NCBI RefSeq assembly: GCF_010993735.1
Contig: NZ_WQNI01000001.1
Span: forward strand, 496,001 to 560,000
DNA length: 64,000 nucleotides
Origin: Chelativorans alearensis
Lineage (GTDB): Bacteria; Pseudomonadota; Alphaproteobacteria; Rhizobiales; Rhizobiaceae
Direction: 5' to 3'
Shown: positions 33,841 through 42,612 of the stretch, in pieces
Layout of the letters: every line of letters starts with the position of its first letter
Numbering within the stretch: position 1 is the first letter of the stretch
Notes under the pieces: generated by a model
What the model saw: only the letters and a program-made list of their open reading frames with translations
Told to the model about the DNA's origin: nothing
Database searches by the model: none
Translations under genes and position numbers: made by a program

Positions 33841-34455
33841 ATGAGTCGCCCGGTCCGAACGCGAACCGATCCTGATGAGATGCGCGTGCGCATTCTCGAA
33901 GTGGCGGAGGACCACTTTCGCCGCATCGGCTACCAGAAGACGTCGGTGGCCGACATCGCCGCCGAACTCGGCATGAGCCCGGCCAACATCTACCGTTTCT
34001 TTCCCTCCAAGGGCGCCATCAACGAGTCGATCTGCGGGCGCGTCACGCAGGAGATCGTGGACCTGGCTTTCGCCGTCGCGCGGACAAAGGCGACGGCTTC
34101 CGAGAAGATCGACCGGCTTCTGACGGCGATCCACCGGCACAACAAATCCACGCTGATCAAGGAAAAGAAGACCCACGACATGATCGCGGTAGCCATGGAG
34201 GAGAATTGGCCGATCATCAAGGAGCATATCGACCGGATGACGACGATCTTCGAAGCGATCATCCGCGAGGGCGTCGAGGCGGGTGAATTCCAGGTCGAGG
34301 ATCCGGCGGCAGCGGCGCGGGCGGTCAAGATCTCGTTCATCCCGTTCTTCCATCCGCTCCTGATCGAACACTGCATCCGGCACGGCGAAGACACCGAGGC
34401 GGACCTGCGTGACCAGATCCGCTTCATCCTGAAGGCTCTCGGAAAGACAGGCTAG
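33841..34455 (+). CDS. TetR family regulator of the RND efflux operon
   Basis: 204 residues. HTH ~residues 12-60 (RVRILEVAEDHFRRIGYQKT, then MSPANIYRFFPSK). The ATG at 33841 has GGAG 6 bp upstream; the earlier ATG (33835) touches the ribosome site. It precedes the efflux genes in the same direction (93-bp gap) and carries a strong palindrome at its own promoter, so it probably represses itself and the pump. C-terminal ligand domain resembles TetR_C of multidrug regulators. Confidence 0.88.
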   Translation: MSRPVRTRTDPDEMRVRILEVAEDHFRRIGYQKTSVADIAAELGMSPANIYRFFPSKGAINESICGRVTQEIVDLAFAVARTKATASEKIDRLLTAIHRHNKSTLIKEKKTHDMIAVAMEENWPIIKEHIDRMTTIFEAIIREGVEAGEFQVEDPAAAARAVKISFIPFFHPLLIEHCIRHGEDTEADLRDQIRFILKALGKTG

Positions 34456-34548
34456 CAAAGCCCGCCCGGCGCGAGGGTTTTGCGCGCCCGAGTGCTGATG
34501 AATGTAGAGAGTTATCACTAGTAAGTATTCACACCAGTGAGGTGAGAC

Positions 34549-35637
34549 ATGCGGCCGACAGCGGCGAAGTGGATTGCAGTTCTGATGGCGACGGTGGCGC
34601 TCGCCTCGTGCCAGGAGGCGGAGGTGGTGGAGCGTCAAGACCCGGTGGTGCGGGTGGCCACGGTGGAGCTTGCGCCGCTCGCCGAAACGCGCAGCTACAC
34701 GGGCACCATCGTCCCGCGGACCGAGGTCGCCGAAGCTTTCCGGGTCGGCGGCAAGGTCGCCGCGCGGCTTGTCGATGTGGGCGACCGCGTGGAGGCTGGC
34801 CAAGTGCTCGCGCGTCTCGATACGGTCGATCTCGGCCTGCAACTGGAGCAGCGGCAGGCGGAGCTAAGGGCCTCGCGCGCCAACCTTGCCACGGCTGAAG
34901 CCGATGCGGAGCGCGCCCGCGCGCTGTTTAAGCGCGGCCATGTCACACAGGCCGCGCTCGATGCCCGCCAGCTTGCCGTGGATGAGGCGCGTTCGCGCCT
35001 CGAACAGGCCGAGCGCGCCGTCTCGCTTGCGACCAACCAGATGGAATATGCGGAACTGAAGGCCTCCGCCGACGGCGCGGTGAGCGCGACCTCGGTCGAG
35101 GCCGGCCAGGTCATATCGGCGGGGCAGCCGGTGGTGAGCATCGCCCGCCTCGATGAGAAGGAGGTTGAGGTGGCGCTGCCCGAAAGCCGCCTTGCCAATC
35201 TCGAAGGCTCGACTGCCGAGGTCGAGCTGTGGGCGGGCGGCGCGCGCTTTTCTGCGCGCCTGCGTGAGGTGGCGCCCGAGGCCGACCCGACAAGCCGCAC
35301 CTATCGCGCGCGTTTTTCGATTCCCGATGCCGACGAGACCGTGCGCCTCGGCATGACGGCCACACTGTCGTTGACCAAGGGCGATCCCGCTCCGATAGCG
35401 CGCGTTCCCATGACAGCCCTTCTCGACGACGGCCGGGGACCGGTGGTCTTCGTGGTCGACCCCACCTCCAGCGAACTCGAGCGCCGGCCGATCGTCGTCG
35501 AGGCCTACAGGTCGGAGGAGGCGATCGTGAGCGACGGGCTGGAGGAGGGCGAGGCGATCGTCACGCTCGGTGTGCAGAAGCTTGAAGAGGGCACCACCGT
35601 GCGGGTGGCGCGCACCCGGACCGCCAGCGCCGAGTGA
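34549..35637 (+). CDS. RND efflux periplasmic adaptor (membrane fusion protein), lipoprotein
   Basis: 362 residues. A lipoprotein signal peptide ends with LASC (Cys21). The domain order is barrel-sandwich hybrid (SYTGTIVPRTEVAEAFRVGG), coiled-coil hairpin (about residues 95-165), lipoyl half (SADGAVSATSVEAGQVISAG), beta-barrel and membrane-proximal domain. It connects the RND pump to an outer-membrane TolC channel coded elsewhere. The GAGGTG ribosome site is good. 12 bp separate it from the pump gene. Confidence 0.9.
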   Translation: MRPTAAKWIAVLMATVALASCQEAEVVERQDPVVRVATVELAPLAETRSYTGTIVPRTEVAEAFRVGGKVAARLVDVGDRVEAGQVLARLDTVDLGLQLEQRQAELRASRANLATAEADAERARALFKRGHVTQAALDARQLAVDEARSRLEQAERAVSLATNQMEYAELKASADGAVSATSVEAGQVISAGQPVVSIARLDEKEVEVALPESRLANLEGSTAEVELWAGGARFSARLREVAPEADPTSRTYRARFSIPDADETVRLGMTATLSLTKGDPAPIARVPMTALLDDGRGPVVFVVDPTSSELERRPIVVEAYRSEEAIVSDGLEEGEAIVTLGVQKLEEGTTVRVARTRTASAE

Positions 35638-35649
35638 CGGAGAGGGACG

Positions 35650-38600
35650 ATGCAGAACTTCAATCTTTCGCGGTGGGCGGTCACCCACCAGACGCTGGTC
35701 CTCTTCCTGATCATCGTCCTATCGCTTGGCGGCGTCTATTCCTACGCTCGTCTGGGGCGGGCGGAGGACCCGAGCTTCACCATCAAGGTGGCGGTGGTCA
35801 CCGCCGTGTGGCCGGGCGCGACGGCGGGCGAGATCCAGCGCCAGGTCGCCGACCCGATCGAGAAGACGCTGCAGGAAATCCCCTATTTCGACAAGGTCAC
35901 CACCTATTCCAAGCCCGGCTCCACCTACATGCAGGTGCAGCTTAAAGACACCACTCCACCGGGCGAGGTGGCTGACATCTGGTACCAGGTGAGGAAGCGC
36001 GTGGGCGACATCCGCTCCTCGCTTCCCTCCGATGTCATCGGCCCCTTCTTCAACGACGAGTTCGGCGACGTCGACAGCGCCCTTTATATGCTCACGGGCG
36101 AAGGCACCTCGATGCGCGACCTGAAGGATGCGGCGGAGGAAATCCGCCAGCGGCTCCTGCGGGTGCCGGATGTGGAGAAGGTCCGCTTCTATGGCGACCA
36201 GGACGAACGGATCTTCGTCGAGTTCTCCCATTCCAAGCTCGCCACGCTCGGCATCGACCCGCAGGCGATCTTCAACTCCATCGCCGCGCAGAACGCGGTA
36301 ACACCCGCCGGCGAGATCGAAACGGCGTCCGACCGGCTCTTCCTGCGCGTCGAAGGCGCGCTCAAGGGAGTGGAGGCGGTCGCGGCCGTTCCCGTCGCCG
36401 CGGGCGGCACCGTGTTCCGGCTCGGCGACATTGCCGACGTGCGGCGCGGCTATGAAGACCCGCCGACCTATACGGTGCGGCACGAAGGCCAGCCGGCGAT
36501 CGCCATCGGTGTCGTCATGGCCGAAGGCGCCAATATCCTAACGCTCGGCGAAAACCTCAGGGAAGCAATGCAGGAGGTGCGCACCGACCTGCCTGTCGGG
36601 CTCGATGTGGAGCTGGTCGCGGACCAGCCGCATGTCGTCGAGGAGTCCGTCGGCGAGTTCGTCAAGGTCTTCATGGAAGCGCTCGCCGTGGTGCTGGCGG
36701 TGAGCTTCCTTTCGCTCGGCTGGCGCACGGGCATCGTTGTGGCGCTCACCGTGCCGCTGGTGCTGGCGATCGTCATGATCGCGCTCGATCTCCTTGGAAT
36801 GAGCCTCGAGCGCATCACGCTTGGCGCCCTCATCATCGCGCTCGGGCTGCTCGTCGACGACGCCATCATCGCCGTCGAGATGATGGTGGTGAAGATGGAG
36901 CAGGGGTTCGACCGGCTGAAGGCGGCGACATTTGCTTGGACCTCGACGGCCTTCCCGATGCTCACCGGCACGCTGGTAACCGCTGCCGGTTTCCTGCCGG
37001 TCGGCTTTGCCCAGTCGACGGCCGGCGAATATGCCGGCGGCATCTTCTGGGTGGTGACCATCGCGCTCGTTGCGTCCTGGTTCGTGGCGGTGATCTTCAC
37101 GCCCTATCTCGGCGTCAAGCTCCTGCCGAACTTCCACAAGGTGAAGGCGGCCGGCGAAGGCGGGCATCACGACATCTACGATACGCGCCCCTATCACGCG
37201 CTACGCTCGATGATCGACTGGTGCATCTCCTGGCGTTGGCTCGTCATCGCCGCGGTCATCGGCCTGTTCGCCACCTCGATCTGGGCCTTTGGCTTCGTGC
37301 AGCAACAGTTCTTCCCAACCTCGCCACGGCCCGAGCTGATGGTCGAGATCCGCCTGCCCGAGGGCGCCCCGTTCAAGGCGACGGAAGCCGCCGCGCGCGA
37401 GATGGAAAAGGTTGTCGCAACGGACGAGGAGGTGCTGACCTACGCCTCCTATACGGGTGCCGGCGCGCCGCGCTGGTTCCTCGCCTCGAACCCTGAACTG
37501 CCCAAGCCGAACTACGCGATCCTGGTCATGTATACGGAGGATGCGGCAGCGCGCGACCGGGTGAAGGCGCGGCTGCAGAACTTCGTGGACGAAGGCGGCC
37601 TGCCGCAAGCGCGCGTGCGCGTGACCGAGCTCGTTTTCGGCCCGCCGGTGGGCTTCCCCGTCCAGTTCCGTGTCATCGGGCCGGACCCGCTCGAGGTGCG
37701 CCGCATCGCCTATCAGGTGCGCGACATCGTAGCCGAGAACCCGCGGGCGCTCGATCCCAATCTTGACTGGAACGAGCAGGCGAAGTCGATCCGCCTGGAG
37801 GTCGACCAGGACCGTGCCCGTGCGCTGGGCCTCACGCGGCAGGACATCGGCCGCACACTGCAGACGCTGCTTTCCGGCTTCACCGTGACATCGGTGCGCG
37901 ACGGTATCGAGGTGGTCGGCGTGGTTGCCCGCGCCGTCGAGGAAGAACGCCTCGACGTGGCACATCTCGGCGACCTCACCATCGCCACGCGCGGCGGTGC
38001 GCCGGTGCCGCTGTCTCAAGTTGCGCGCGTCGTCTACGGCCACGAGGAGCCGATCCTGTGGCGGCAGAACCGCGACATGCTGATCACCGTGCGCGCCGAC
38101 GTGCCGGCCGGTGTGCAGCCGCCCGACGTTTCGGCGGAGATCTGGCCGGCTCTGCAGCCGTTGATCGAGGAGTTGCCCGTCGGCTATCGCATCGAGATGG
38201 GCGGTTCCATCGAAGAAAGCGCCAAGGCGAACGCGGCCCTCTTCGAGGTCTTCCCCTTCATGGCGCTTGCCATGCTGACGATCCTGATGATCCAGCTACA
38301 GAGCTTCTCGCGACTGGCGCTCGTCTTCGCCACCGCGCCGCTCGGCCTCATCGGCGCTACCCTCGGCCTCCTGGTCTTCAACCAGCCCTTCGGCTTCGTC
38401 GCGCTCCTCGGCCTCATCGCGCTCGCCGGCATGATCATGCGCAACACGGTGATCCTCGTCGACCAGATCAAGCACGACCTCGACGAAGGCAAGCCGGAGT
38501 GGGAAGCCATCATCGAAGCGACGGTGCGGCGGTCACGGCCAGTGGTGTTGACTGCGCTCGCGGCAATTCTCGCCATGGTGCCCCTGTCGCAAAACGTGTT

Positions 38601-38784
38601 CTGGGGGCCGATGGCCTTCGCCATCATGGGCGGGCTTGCGGTGGCGACGGTGCTCACGATCCTGTTCGTCCCAGCGCTCTATGCCGCCTTCTATCGGGTT
38701 CGGCGACCGGACGTTCTGTCGCCCGCCGACGAGGAAGACGTCCAGCATCCACTGCCCCTCCCTCTTCCTCAGGCGGCGGAGTAG
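35650..38784 (+). CDS. RND family efflux transporter permease
   Basis: 1044-residue inner-membrane proton-driven exporter of the AcrB/MexF superfamily. Twelve helices in the usual 1+5 / 1+5 layout with two large periplasmic loops. The proton-relay acids are in helix 4 (GLLVDDAIIAVEMMVVKME). Also typical: SLGGVYSYARLGRAEDPSF at the start and PLGLIGATLGLLVFNQPFG in the second half. The RAEDPSF variant and short loops place it among the HAE1-like pumps paired with lipoprotein adaptors. An intrinsic terminator lies 116 bp downstream. Confidence 0.92.
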   Translation: MQNFNLSRWAVTHQTLVLFLIIVLSLGGVYSYARLGRAEDPSFTIKVAVVTAVWPGATAGEIQRQVADPIEKTLQEIPYFDKVTTYSKPGSTYMQVQLKDTTPPGEVADIWYQVRKRVGDIRSSLPSDVIGPFFNDEFGDVDSALYMLTGEGTSMRDLKDAAEEIRQRLLRVPDVEKVRFYGDQDERIFVEFSHSKLATLGIDPQAIFNSIAAQNAVTPAGEIETASDRLFLRVEGALKGVEAVAAVPVAAGGTVFRLGDIADVRRGYEDPPTYTVRHEGQPAIAIGVVMAEGANILTLGENLREAMQEVRTDLPVGLDVELVADQPHVVEESVGEFVKVFMEALAVVLAVSFLSLGWRTGIVVALTVPLVLAIVMIALDLLGMSLERITLGALIIALGLLVDDAIIAVEMMVVKMEQGFDRLKAATFAWTSTAFPMLTGTLVTAAGFLPVGFAQSTAGEYAGGIFWVVTIALVASWFVAVIFTPYLGVKLLPNFHKVKAAGEGGHHDIYDTRPYHALRSMIDWCISWRWLVIAAVIGLFATSIWAFGFVQQQFFPTSPRPELMVEIRLPEGAPFKATEAAAREMEKVVATDEEVLTYASYTGAGAPRWFLASNPELPKPNYAILVMYTEDAAARDRVKARLQNFVDEGGLPQARVRVTELVFGPPVGFPVQFRVIGPDPLEVRRIAYQVRDIVAENPRALDPNLDWNEQAKSIRLEVDQDRARALGLTRQDIGRTLQTLLSGFTVTSVRDGIEVVGVVARAVEEERLDVAHLGDLTIATRGGAPVPLSQVARVVYGHEEPILWRQNRDMLITVRADVPAGVQPPDVSAEIWPALQPLIEELPVGYRIEMGGSIEESAKANAALFEVFPFMALAMLTILMIQLQSFSRLALVFATAPLGLIGATLGLLVFNQPFGFVALLGLIALAGMIMRNTVILVDQIKHDLDEGKPEWEAIIEATVRRSRPVVLTALAAILAMVPLSQNVFWGPMAFAIMGGLAVATVLTILFVPALYAAFYRVRRPDVLSPADEEDVQHPLPLPLPQAAE

Positions 38785-38900
38785 GGGCCGTGCGAGGCAA
38801 GATGACCGCAGCAAGTGTGAACATCCTCACAGTCTCCGTCCAATCGGTGATGTAGAAGAAGGAACCCAACACGCCTCCTCCCAGGCGATTGTGGAACTTG

Positions 38901-38926
38901 GGGAGGGCTTCGGCCCTCCCTTTTTT
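38901..38926 (+). terminator. Intrinsic terminator after the RND operon
   Basis: GGGAGGGC-TTCG-GCCCTCCC followed by TTTTTT: a perfect 8-bp stem with a stable UUCG-type tetraloop and a six-T tail. The clearest terminator in the window. Confidence 0.9.
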
Positions 38927-39078
38927 GTTCCACCTCCCCTCCAATGTAGCCGTTATTGATTGGTATCCCTCTCCGGTCTTGGAGAGACGCGATCGTTCGT
39001 TGACATCTTTTCGCCGTTAATTTTCTCATTCTTGCCGCAGCCGCAAACTGACGTCGGGGAAGCGATGAGATATAATTT

Positions 39079-39729
39079 ATGATTGCCGGGGGATCGAAGG
39101 CGCTTGTTCCAAGCCTTATCACGTCGCTCTTGGTGCTTGCGGGGTGTGCGCAGAGTATTGATGGCGCTGCCACATCGTCTGTCGGCACAAGGCCTCACGC
39201 CTATACGCAGAAGGACAGGAAGTGCTTGGAGCGCGCCATGTTCTTCGAGTCCAACAGGTCAAGCCGTGACGGGCTGGTGGCTGTCGGCACAGTGGTCATG
39301 AACCGGGTCGATTCCGACGAATATCCCGATACGATCTGCGGCGTCGTCGGGCAGAAGGGCCAGTTCGCGCCCGGCGTGCTTTCCCGGCCGATGAATTCGA
39401 AGGCGCTGCCGGATGTGCAAAGTGCCGCCGACGCGGTGCTCAAGGGTGAGCGGCATCCCGGAGTGCAGAAATCCATGTTCTTCCATACCGCGGGGCTCAC
39501 CTTCCCCTACAAGAACATGCATTATGTGCTCGTTGCCGGCGGCAACGCGTTCTACGAAAAGCGAAGCAGGCACCTTGTGACGCAACCGGTGGCGCCTCCT
39601 CCGATCGAGCAGACCGCCGCCGCTACCCCCACACCGCAAACTGTCTCGCAACCGAGCGCGCTTTCCTATAACGCGCAGCCAGAGGCGATCGATCCGATTG
39701 GCGCGGTGATCCGCGAGCAAAGCCGGTAA
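39079..39729 (+). CDS. SleB-like cell wall hydrolase, lipoprotein
   Basis: 216 residues. Lipobox LVLAGC (Cys23) after a short hydrophobic stretch. Hydrolase_2 (SleB) domain from about residue 48 to 155: ERAMFFESNRSSRDGLVAVG with the catalytic Glu, TVVMNRVDS, DTICGVVGQKGQF and the late FFHTAGLTFPY, YVLVAGGNAFYEKR. The C-terminal ~55 residues are Pro/Thr/Gln-rich and disordered. Family members cut peptidoglycan. It stands alone; an A+T-rich 294-bp upstream gap separates it from the RND operon. Confidence 0.83.
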   Translation: MIAGGSKALVPSLITSLLVLAGCAQSIDGAATSSVGTRPHAYTQKDRKCLERAMFFESNRSSRDGLVAVGTVVMNRVDSDEYPDTICGVVGQKGQFAPGVLSRPMNSKALPDVQSAADAVLKGERHPGVQKSMFFHTAGLTFPYKNMHYVLVAGGNAFYEKRSRHLVTQPVAPPPIEQTAAATPTPQTVSQPSALSYNAQPEAIDPIGAVIREQSR

Positions 39730-39747
39730 CCGGCGCTCCGCTCTGCG

Positions 39748-40044
39748 TCAGGTGCGGAACGTCGACCAATCCTGCGCGACATTCTTGGCAGTGCGCTCGA
39801 GGACTCGCTCCGACAGGATCCCCCGATTGTTGGCAAACCGCCTGAACGCTTCCTGGGCTTCTTGAACCGTTCTCTCTCCACTGAGGGCTTTGCTGCAGAT
39901 ATCCACGGCAGCGTGATAGTCCAGGTCGGGAATTCCGTTCCATTCGAGGAGCAGGTCGTAGGCATCCAACACAGAATTGACGTCACGGGGGAAACCGAGG
40001 CCCAAGAATACTGAAATGGGCTGATCGAACTTATAAGCGGTCAT
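39748..40044 (-). CDS. DUF982 family protein
   Basis: 98-residue cytoplasmic protein. The pattern (V.VFLGLGFPRDVNSVLDAYDLLLEW, then CSKALSGERTVQEAQEAF, NRGIL) matches DUF982, a family found mostly in Rhizobiales with no known role. It stands alone between the SleB-like gene (convergent) and the SDR gene. Confidence 0.75.
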   Translation of the reverse strand: MTAYKFDQPISVFLGLGFPRDVNSVLDAYDLLLEWNGIPDLDYHAAVDICSKALSGERTVQEAQEAFRRFANNRGILSERVLERTAKNVAQDWSTFRT

Positions 40045-40188
40045 CGGCTGGAACTCCTTGTTCAGGTCACCGTTTCAGCCTCCAAAGTTGGCAAGACCTA
40101 GATCCGCTCCGTCACAAATCAAGACCAAGTGGCGCTGGCCCGTGATGTAGCGGTTGCCGGCATGACCACCGATGCCCTTGCACGTTTC

Positions 40189-40929
40189 TCATGCGTTGGC
40201 ACCGCCGTCGATCGTCAAGGCCGCGCCGGTTACCGAGCGCGCTTCCGACCCCGTCAGCCAGGCAACGAGGCTTGCGACATCCTCCGGCCGCCCGTAGCGG
40301 GAAATGGCCATCGCCCCACGCTGCAGGTCCGACTGCGGGCCGTCCGCGGGGTTCATGTCTGTCTCGGTGGAACCAGGATGGACGATGTTGACCGTTATTC
40401 CGCGCGGTCCAAGGTCGCGCGCCAGGCCTTTGGTCAATCCGATGAGGGCGGCCTTGCTGAGCGCGTAGAGGCTGATGCCGGGCCAGGGAACCCGTTCAGC
40501 CAGATTGCTGCCGATGGAGATGATGCGGCCATCTTCCCTCATATGCCCGGCTGCCGCCTTTGACGCGGCGAAGACGGCGCGCGTGTTGACGGCGACTGTC
40601 GCGTCAAAGTCCTCGAGCGAAATCTCCTCCAGCGTCCCATAAGTGAAGATACCGGCATTGTTGACCAGGATGTCGAGCCGCCCGAAGTCTGCGGCTGCCT
40701 TGTCCACCGCGGCCGAGACGGCGGCCGCGTCCATGTTGTCGGCAGCGATCGCCAAGCCCTTGCTGCCCAGCGCCCGAATCTCGTTCGCAACCGCCTCCGC
40801 CTTCTCGCTCGACCGTGCATAGGTGACGGCGACGTCGGCGCCCTCGCTCGCAAGACGCCGTGCGATCGCGGCACCGATGCCGCGGCTGCCGCCGGTCACC
40901 AGCGCTGCCTTGCCTTCAAGTTGCGACAT
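40189..40929 (-). CDS. Short-chain dehydrogenase/reductase (SDR)
   Basis: 246-residue classical SDR. TGGSRGIG cofactor loop, NNAG, catalytic Ser in ISIGSNLAE and YxxxK in LYALSKAAL. VTYARSS after the loop lacks an acidic residue, favouring NADPH. The C-terminal TGAALTIDGGANA is typical. Divergent from a TetR gene with a shared operator, so expression probably responds to a small lipophilic ligand or aldehyde. Substrate unknown. Confidence 0.88.
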   Translation of the reverse strand: MSQLEGKAALVTGGSRGIGAAIARRLASEGADVAVTYARSSEKAEAVANEIRALGSKGLAIAADNMDAAAVSAAVDKAAADFGRLDILVNNAGIFTYGTLEEISLEDFDATVAVNTRAVFAASKAAAGHMREDGRIISIGSNLAERVPWPGISLYALSKAALIGLTKGLARDLGPRGITVNIVHPGSTETDMNPADGPQSDLQRGAMAISRYGRPEDVASLVAWLTGSEARSVTGAALTIDGGANA

Positions 40930-40943
40930 ACTGTTTCTCCTTT

Positions 40944-40961
40944 ATGTATCGATCGGTACAT
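40944..40961. promoter_or_regulatory. TetR operator between SDR and TetR genes
   Basis: ATGTATCGATCGGTACAT is palindromic with one mismatched pair. A second, half-matching ATGTATCGGTCGTCAT lies at 41000-41015, close to the TetR start. Together they can serve repression of both divergent genes. Confidence 0.6.
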
Positions 40962-41028
40962 ATTTGATGCCCATCTTGCGCAGCGCGGTCAAGCGATTTA
41001 TGTATCGGTCGTCATAGAAAGAGGTTTA

Positions 41029-41661
41029 ATGGCCGAGAGAGGTCGCCCACGCAGCTTCGACCGCGCCGCCGCCTTGCGGCAGGCCATGGAGGTGTTTTGG
41101 GCCAAAGGCTATGACGGCGCCTCGCTGTCCGATCTGACGGCGGCGATGGGCATCGGTTCGCCCAGCCTTTATGCCGCCTTCGGTTCGAAGGAGGCTCTGT
41201 TCCGGGAGGCTGTCGCGCTCTTCGAGACGGAAGGCACCGAAATATGGAGCGTGATCCCCGAGGCCTCGACCGCGTACGAGGCATTCGAACGCTTCCTTGT
41301 CGCAACCGCCAGAGCCTTCACACGGCCCGGACAGCCCGCCGGTTGCCTGATCGTGCTCAGTGCGCTCAACGCAACCGACGCCAATGCGAATGTCTGCCGG
41401 GAACTGCGGGACAAGCGTGCGGCGAATGTCGCGACGTTGCGCGACCGGCTGGAGCGCGCCGTGCGGGAGGGAGAATTGCCCGAAGGCTTGGACTGCCTTG
41501 CCGTCGCGTCGTTTTATGCAACGGTCCAGCAAGGCATGTCGATCCAGGCGCGTGACGGTGCCTCGTACGAGACGCTGCTTTCCGTCGCGGCTTGCGCCAT
41601 GGCCGCCTGGGACGGGCTGGCCGCAACGGCGCGGGCCATGCCCCGCCTATCGGTCCCATAG
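41029..41661 (+). CDS. TetR family regulator divergent from the SDR gene
   Basis: 210 residues, HTH at ~10-55 (AALRQAMEVFWAKGYDG, MGIGSPSLYAAFGSKEALF). This lineage of TetR (FWxKGYxxxS, SPSLYAAFGSK) usually controls an adjacent SDR or similar oxidoreductase. Start at 41029 after GAGG; the frame extends upstream into the operator region but without a ribosome site. The last 15 bp overlap the convergent response regulator gene. Confidence 0.88.
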   Translation: MAERGRPRSFDRAAALRQAMEVFWAKGYDGASLSDLTAAMGIGSPSLYAAFGSKEALFREAVALFETEGTEIWSVIPEASTAYEAFERFLVATARAFTRPGQPAGCLIVLSALNATDANANVCRELRDKRAANVATLRDRLERAVREGELPEGLDCLAVASFYATVQQGMSIQARDGASYETLLSVAACAMAAWDGLAATARAMPRLSVP

Positions 41662-42612
41662 CACGCGTACCGACATGGTGGCCGCCGCGGTGCGGTTTTC
41701 CACGCCGAGCTTGTTGAAGATCTGCTCCAGATGCTTGTTCACCGTGCGCGGGGAGAGGTCGAGGATCTCGGCGATCTCCTTGTTCGACTTTCCGTGCGTG
41801 ATCCACAGAAGCACCTCGGCCGCGCGGAGTGACAGGTCGAAGGCAGCCGCAAGCCGCTCCTCGTCCGTGCCTGCCTCGCGGTCGATCAAGCGGATCAGGC
41901 GTTCCGCCCCGCCGACACCGCCGACGATGCGGCATTCCACCTTTTTGCCGTTGCGGCTGAGAATGTACGGTTCGGTCCGGCCCGGCTTCTGGGAGAGGAG
42001 CCAATCGGTGACCTCCCATGGCAGGCGGCCGCCCTCCTCCACCGCGACCCCGCATTTCAGGAGCAGCTCGCTAGCCTGCGGCGTCGCCCACAGGACAGTG
42101 CCCCGATTGTCGGTGACGACGATGCGCCGGCCGGTGCTGTCGAGCGCCTGGCGCGCGGAGCGGGCGCGGCGGGCATTCGCCAGATGCACCCGCATGCGCG
42201 CCAGAAGCTCGACGATCGGCACCGGCTTGACCACGAAATCCACCCCGCCGGAGGCGAGCGCGTTGACCACGTGCTCGCTTTCGCCGAAGCCGGTCATGAA
42301 GATGACGGGGATGTCGGCCATGCCCATCTCCGTCTTGAGGATGCGGCAGGTCTCGAAGCCATCGATGCCGGGCATCTTGGCGTCCATCAGGATGATGTCC
42401 GGCCCGATCTCCTGGGCTATGTTGAGTGCCGCACGCCCGCTTGTCGCCACCACCACCTTCATGCCCTCCAGCCCCAGCGCGTCTGTAAGCATGCCGAGCG
42501 CATCGGGCGAATCGTCCACCACCAGCACGACAGGTGGCGCCGAGGCGGCGGCGTTCACGCCCATTCCGGCTGCTCCCTTCGCATATGCATAGCCATGAAA
42601 GTCTCCATCCAT
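41647..42612 (-). CDS. LuxR-type response regulator of the symporter-kinase system
   Basis: 321 residues: receiver domain (~residues 25-145; VVLVVDDSPDALGML, phosphoacceptor Asp in DIILMDAKMPG, Lys in FVVKPVP), a middle sensor-like stretch (~155-250), and a C-terminal GerE helix-turn-helix (ITHGKSNKEIAEILDLSPRT, then VNKHLEQIFNKLG). The ATG at 42612 overlaps the kinase stop (ATGA), so the pair is co-translated. Probable target: the divergent urea/amide transporter operon. An ATG 48 bp further upstream is inside the kinase and unlikely. Confidence 0.88.
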   Translation of the reverse strand: MDGDFHGYAYAKGAAGMGVNAAASAPPVVLVVDDSPDALGMLTDALGLEGMKVVVATSGRAALNIAQEIGPDIILMDAKMPGIDGFETCRILKTEMGMADIPVIFMTGFGESEHVVNALASGGVDFVVKPVPIVELLARMRVHLANARRARSARQALDSTGRRIVVTDNRGTVLWATPQASELLLKCGVAVEEGGRLPWEVTDWLLSQKPGRTEPYILSRNGKKVECRIVGGVGGAERLIRLIDREAGTDEERLAAAFDLSLRAAEVLLWITHGKSNKEIAEILDLSPRTVNKHLEQIFNKLGVENRTAAATMSVRVLWDR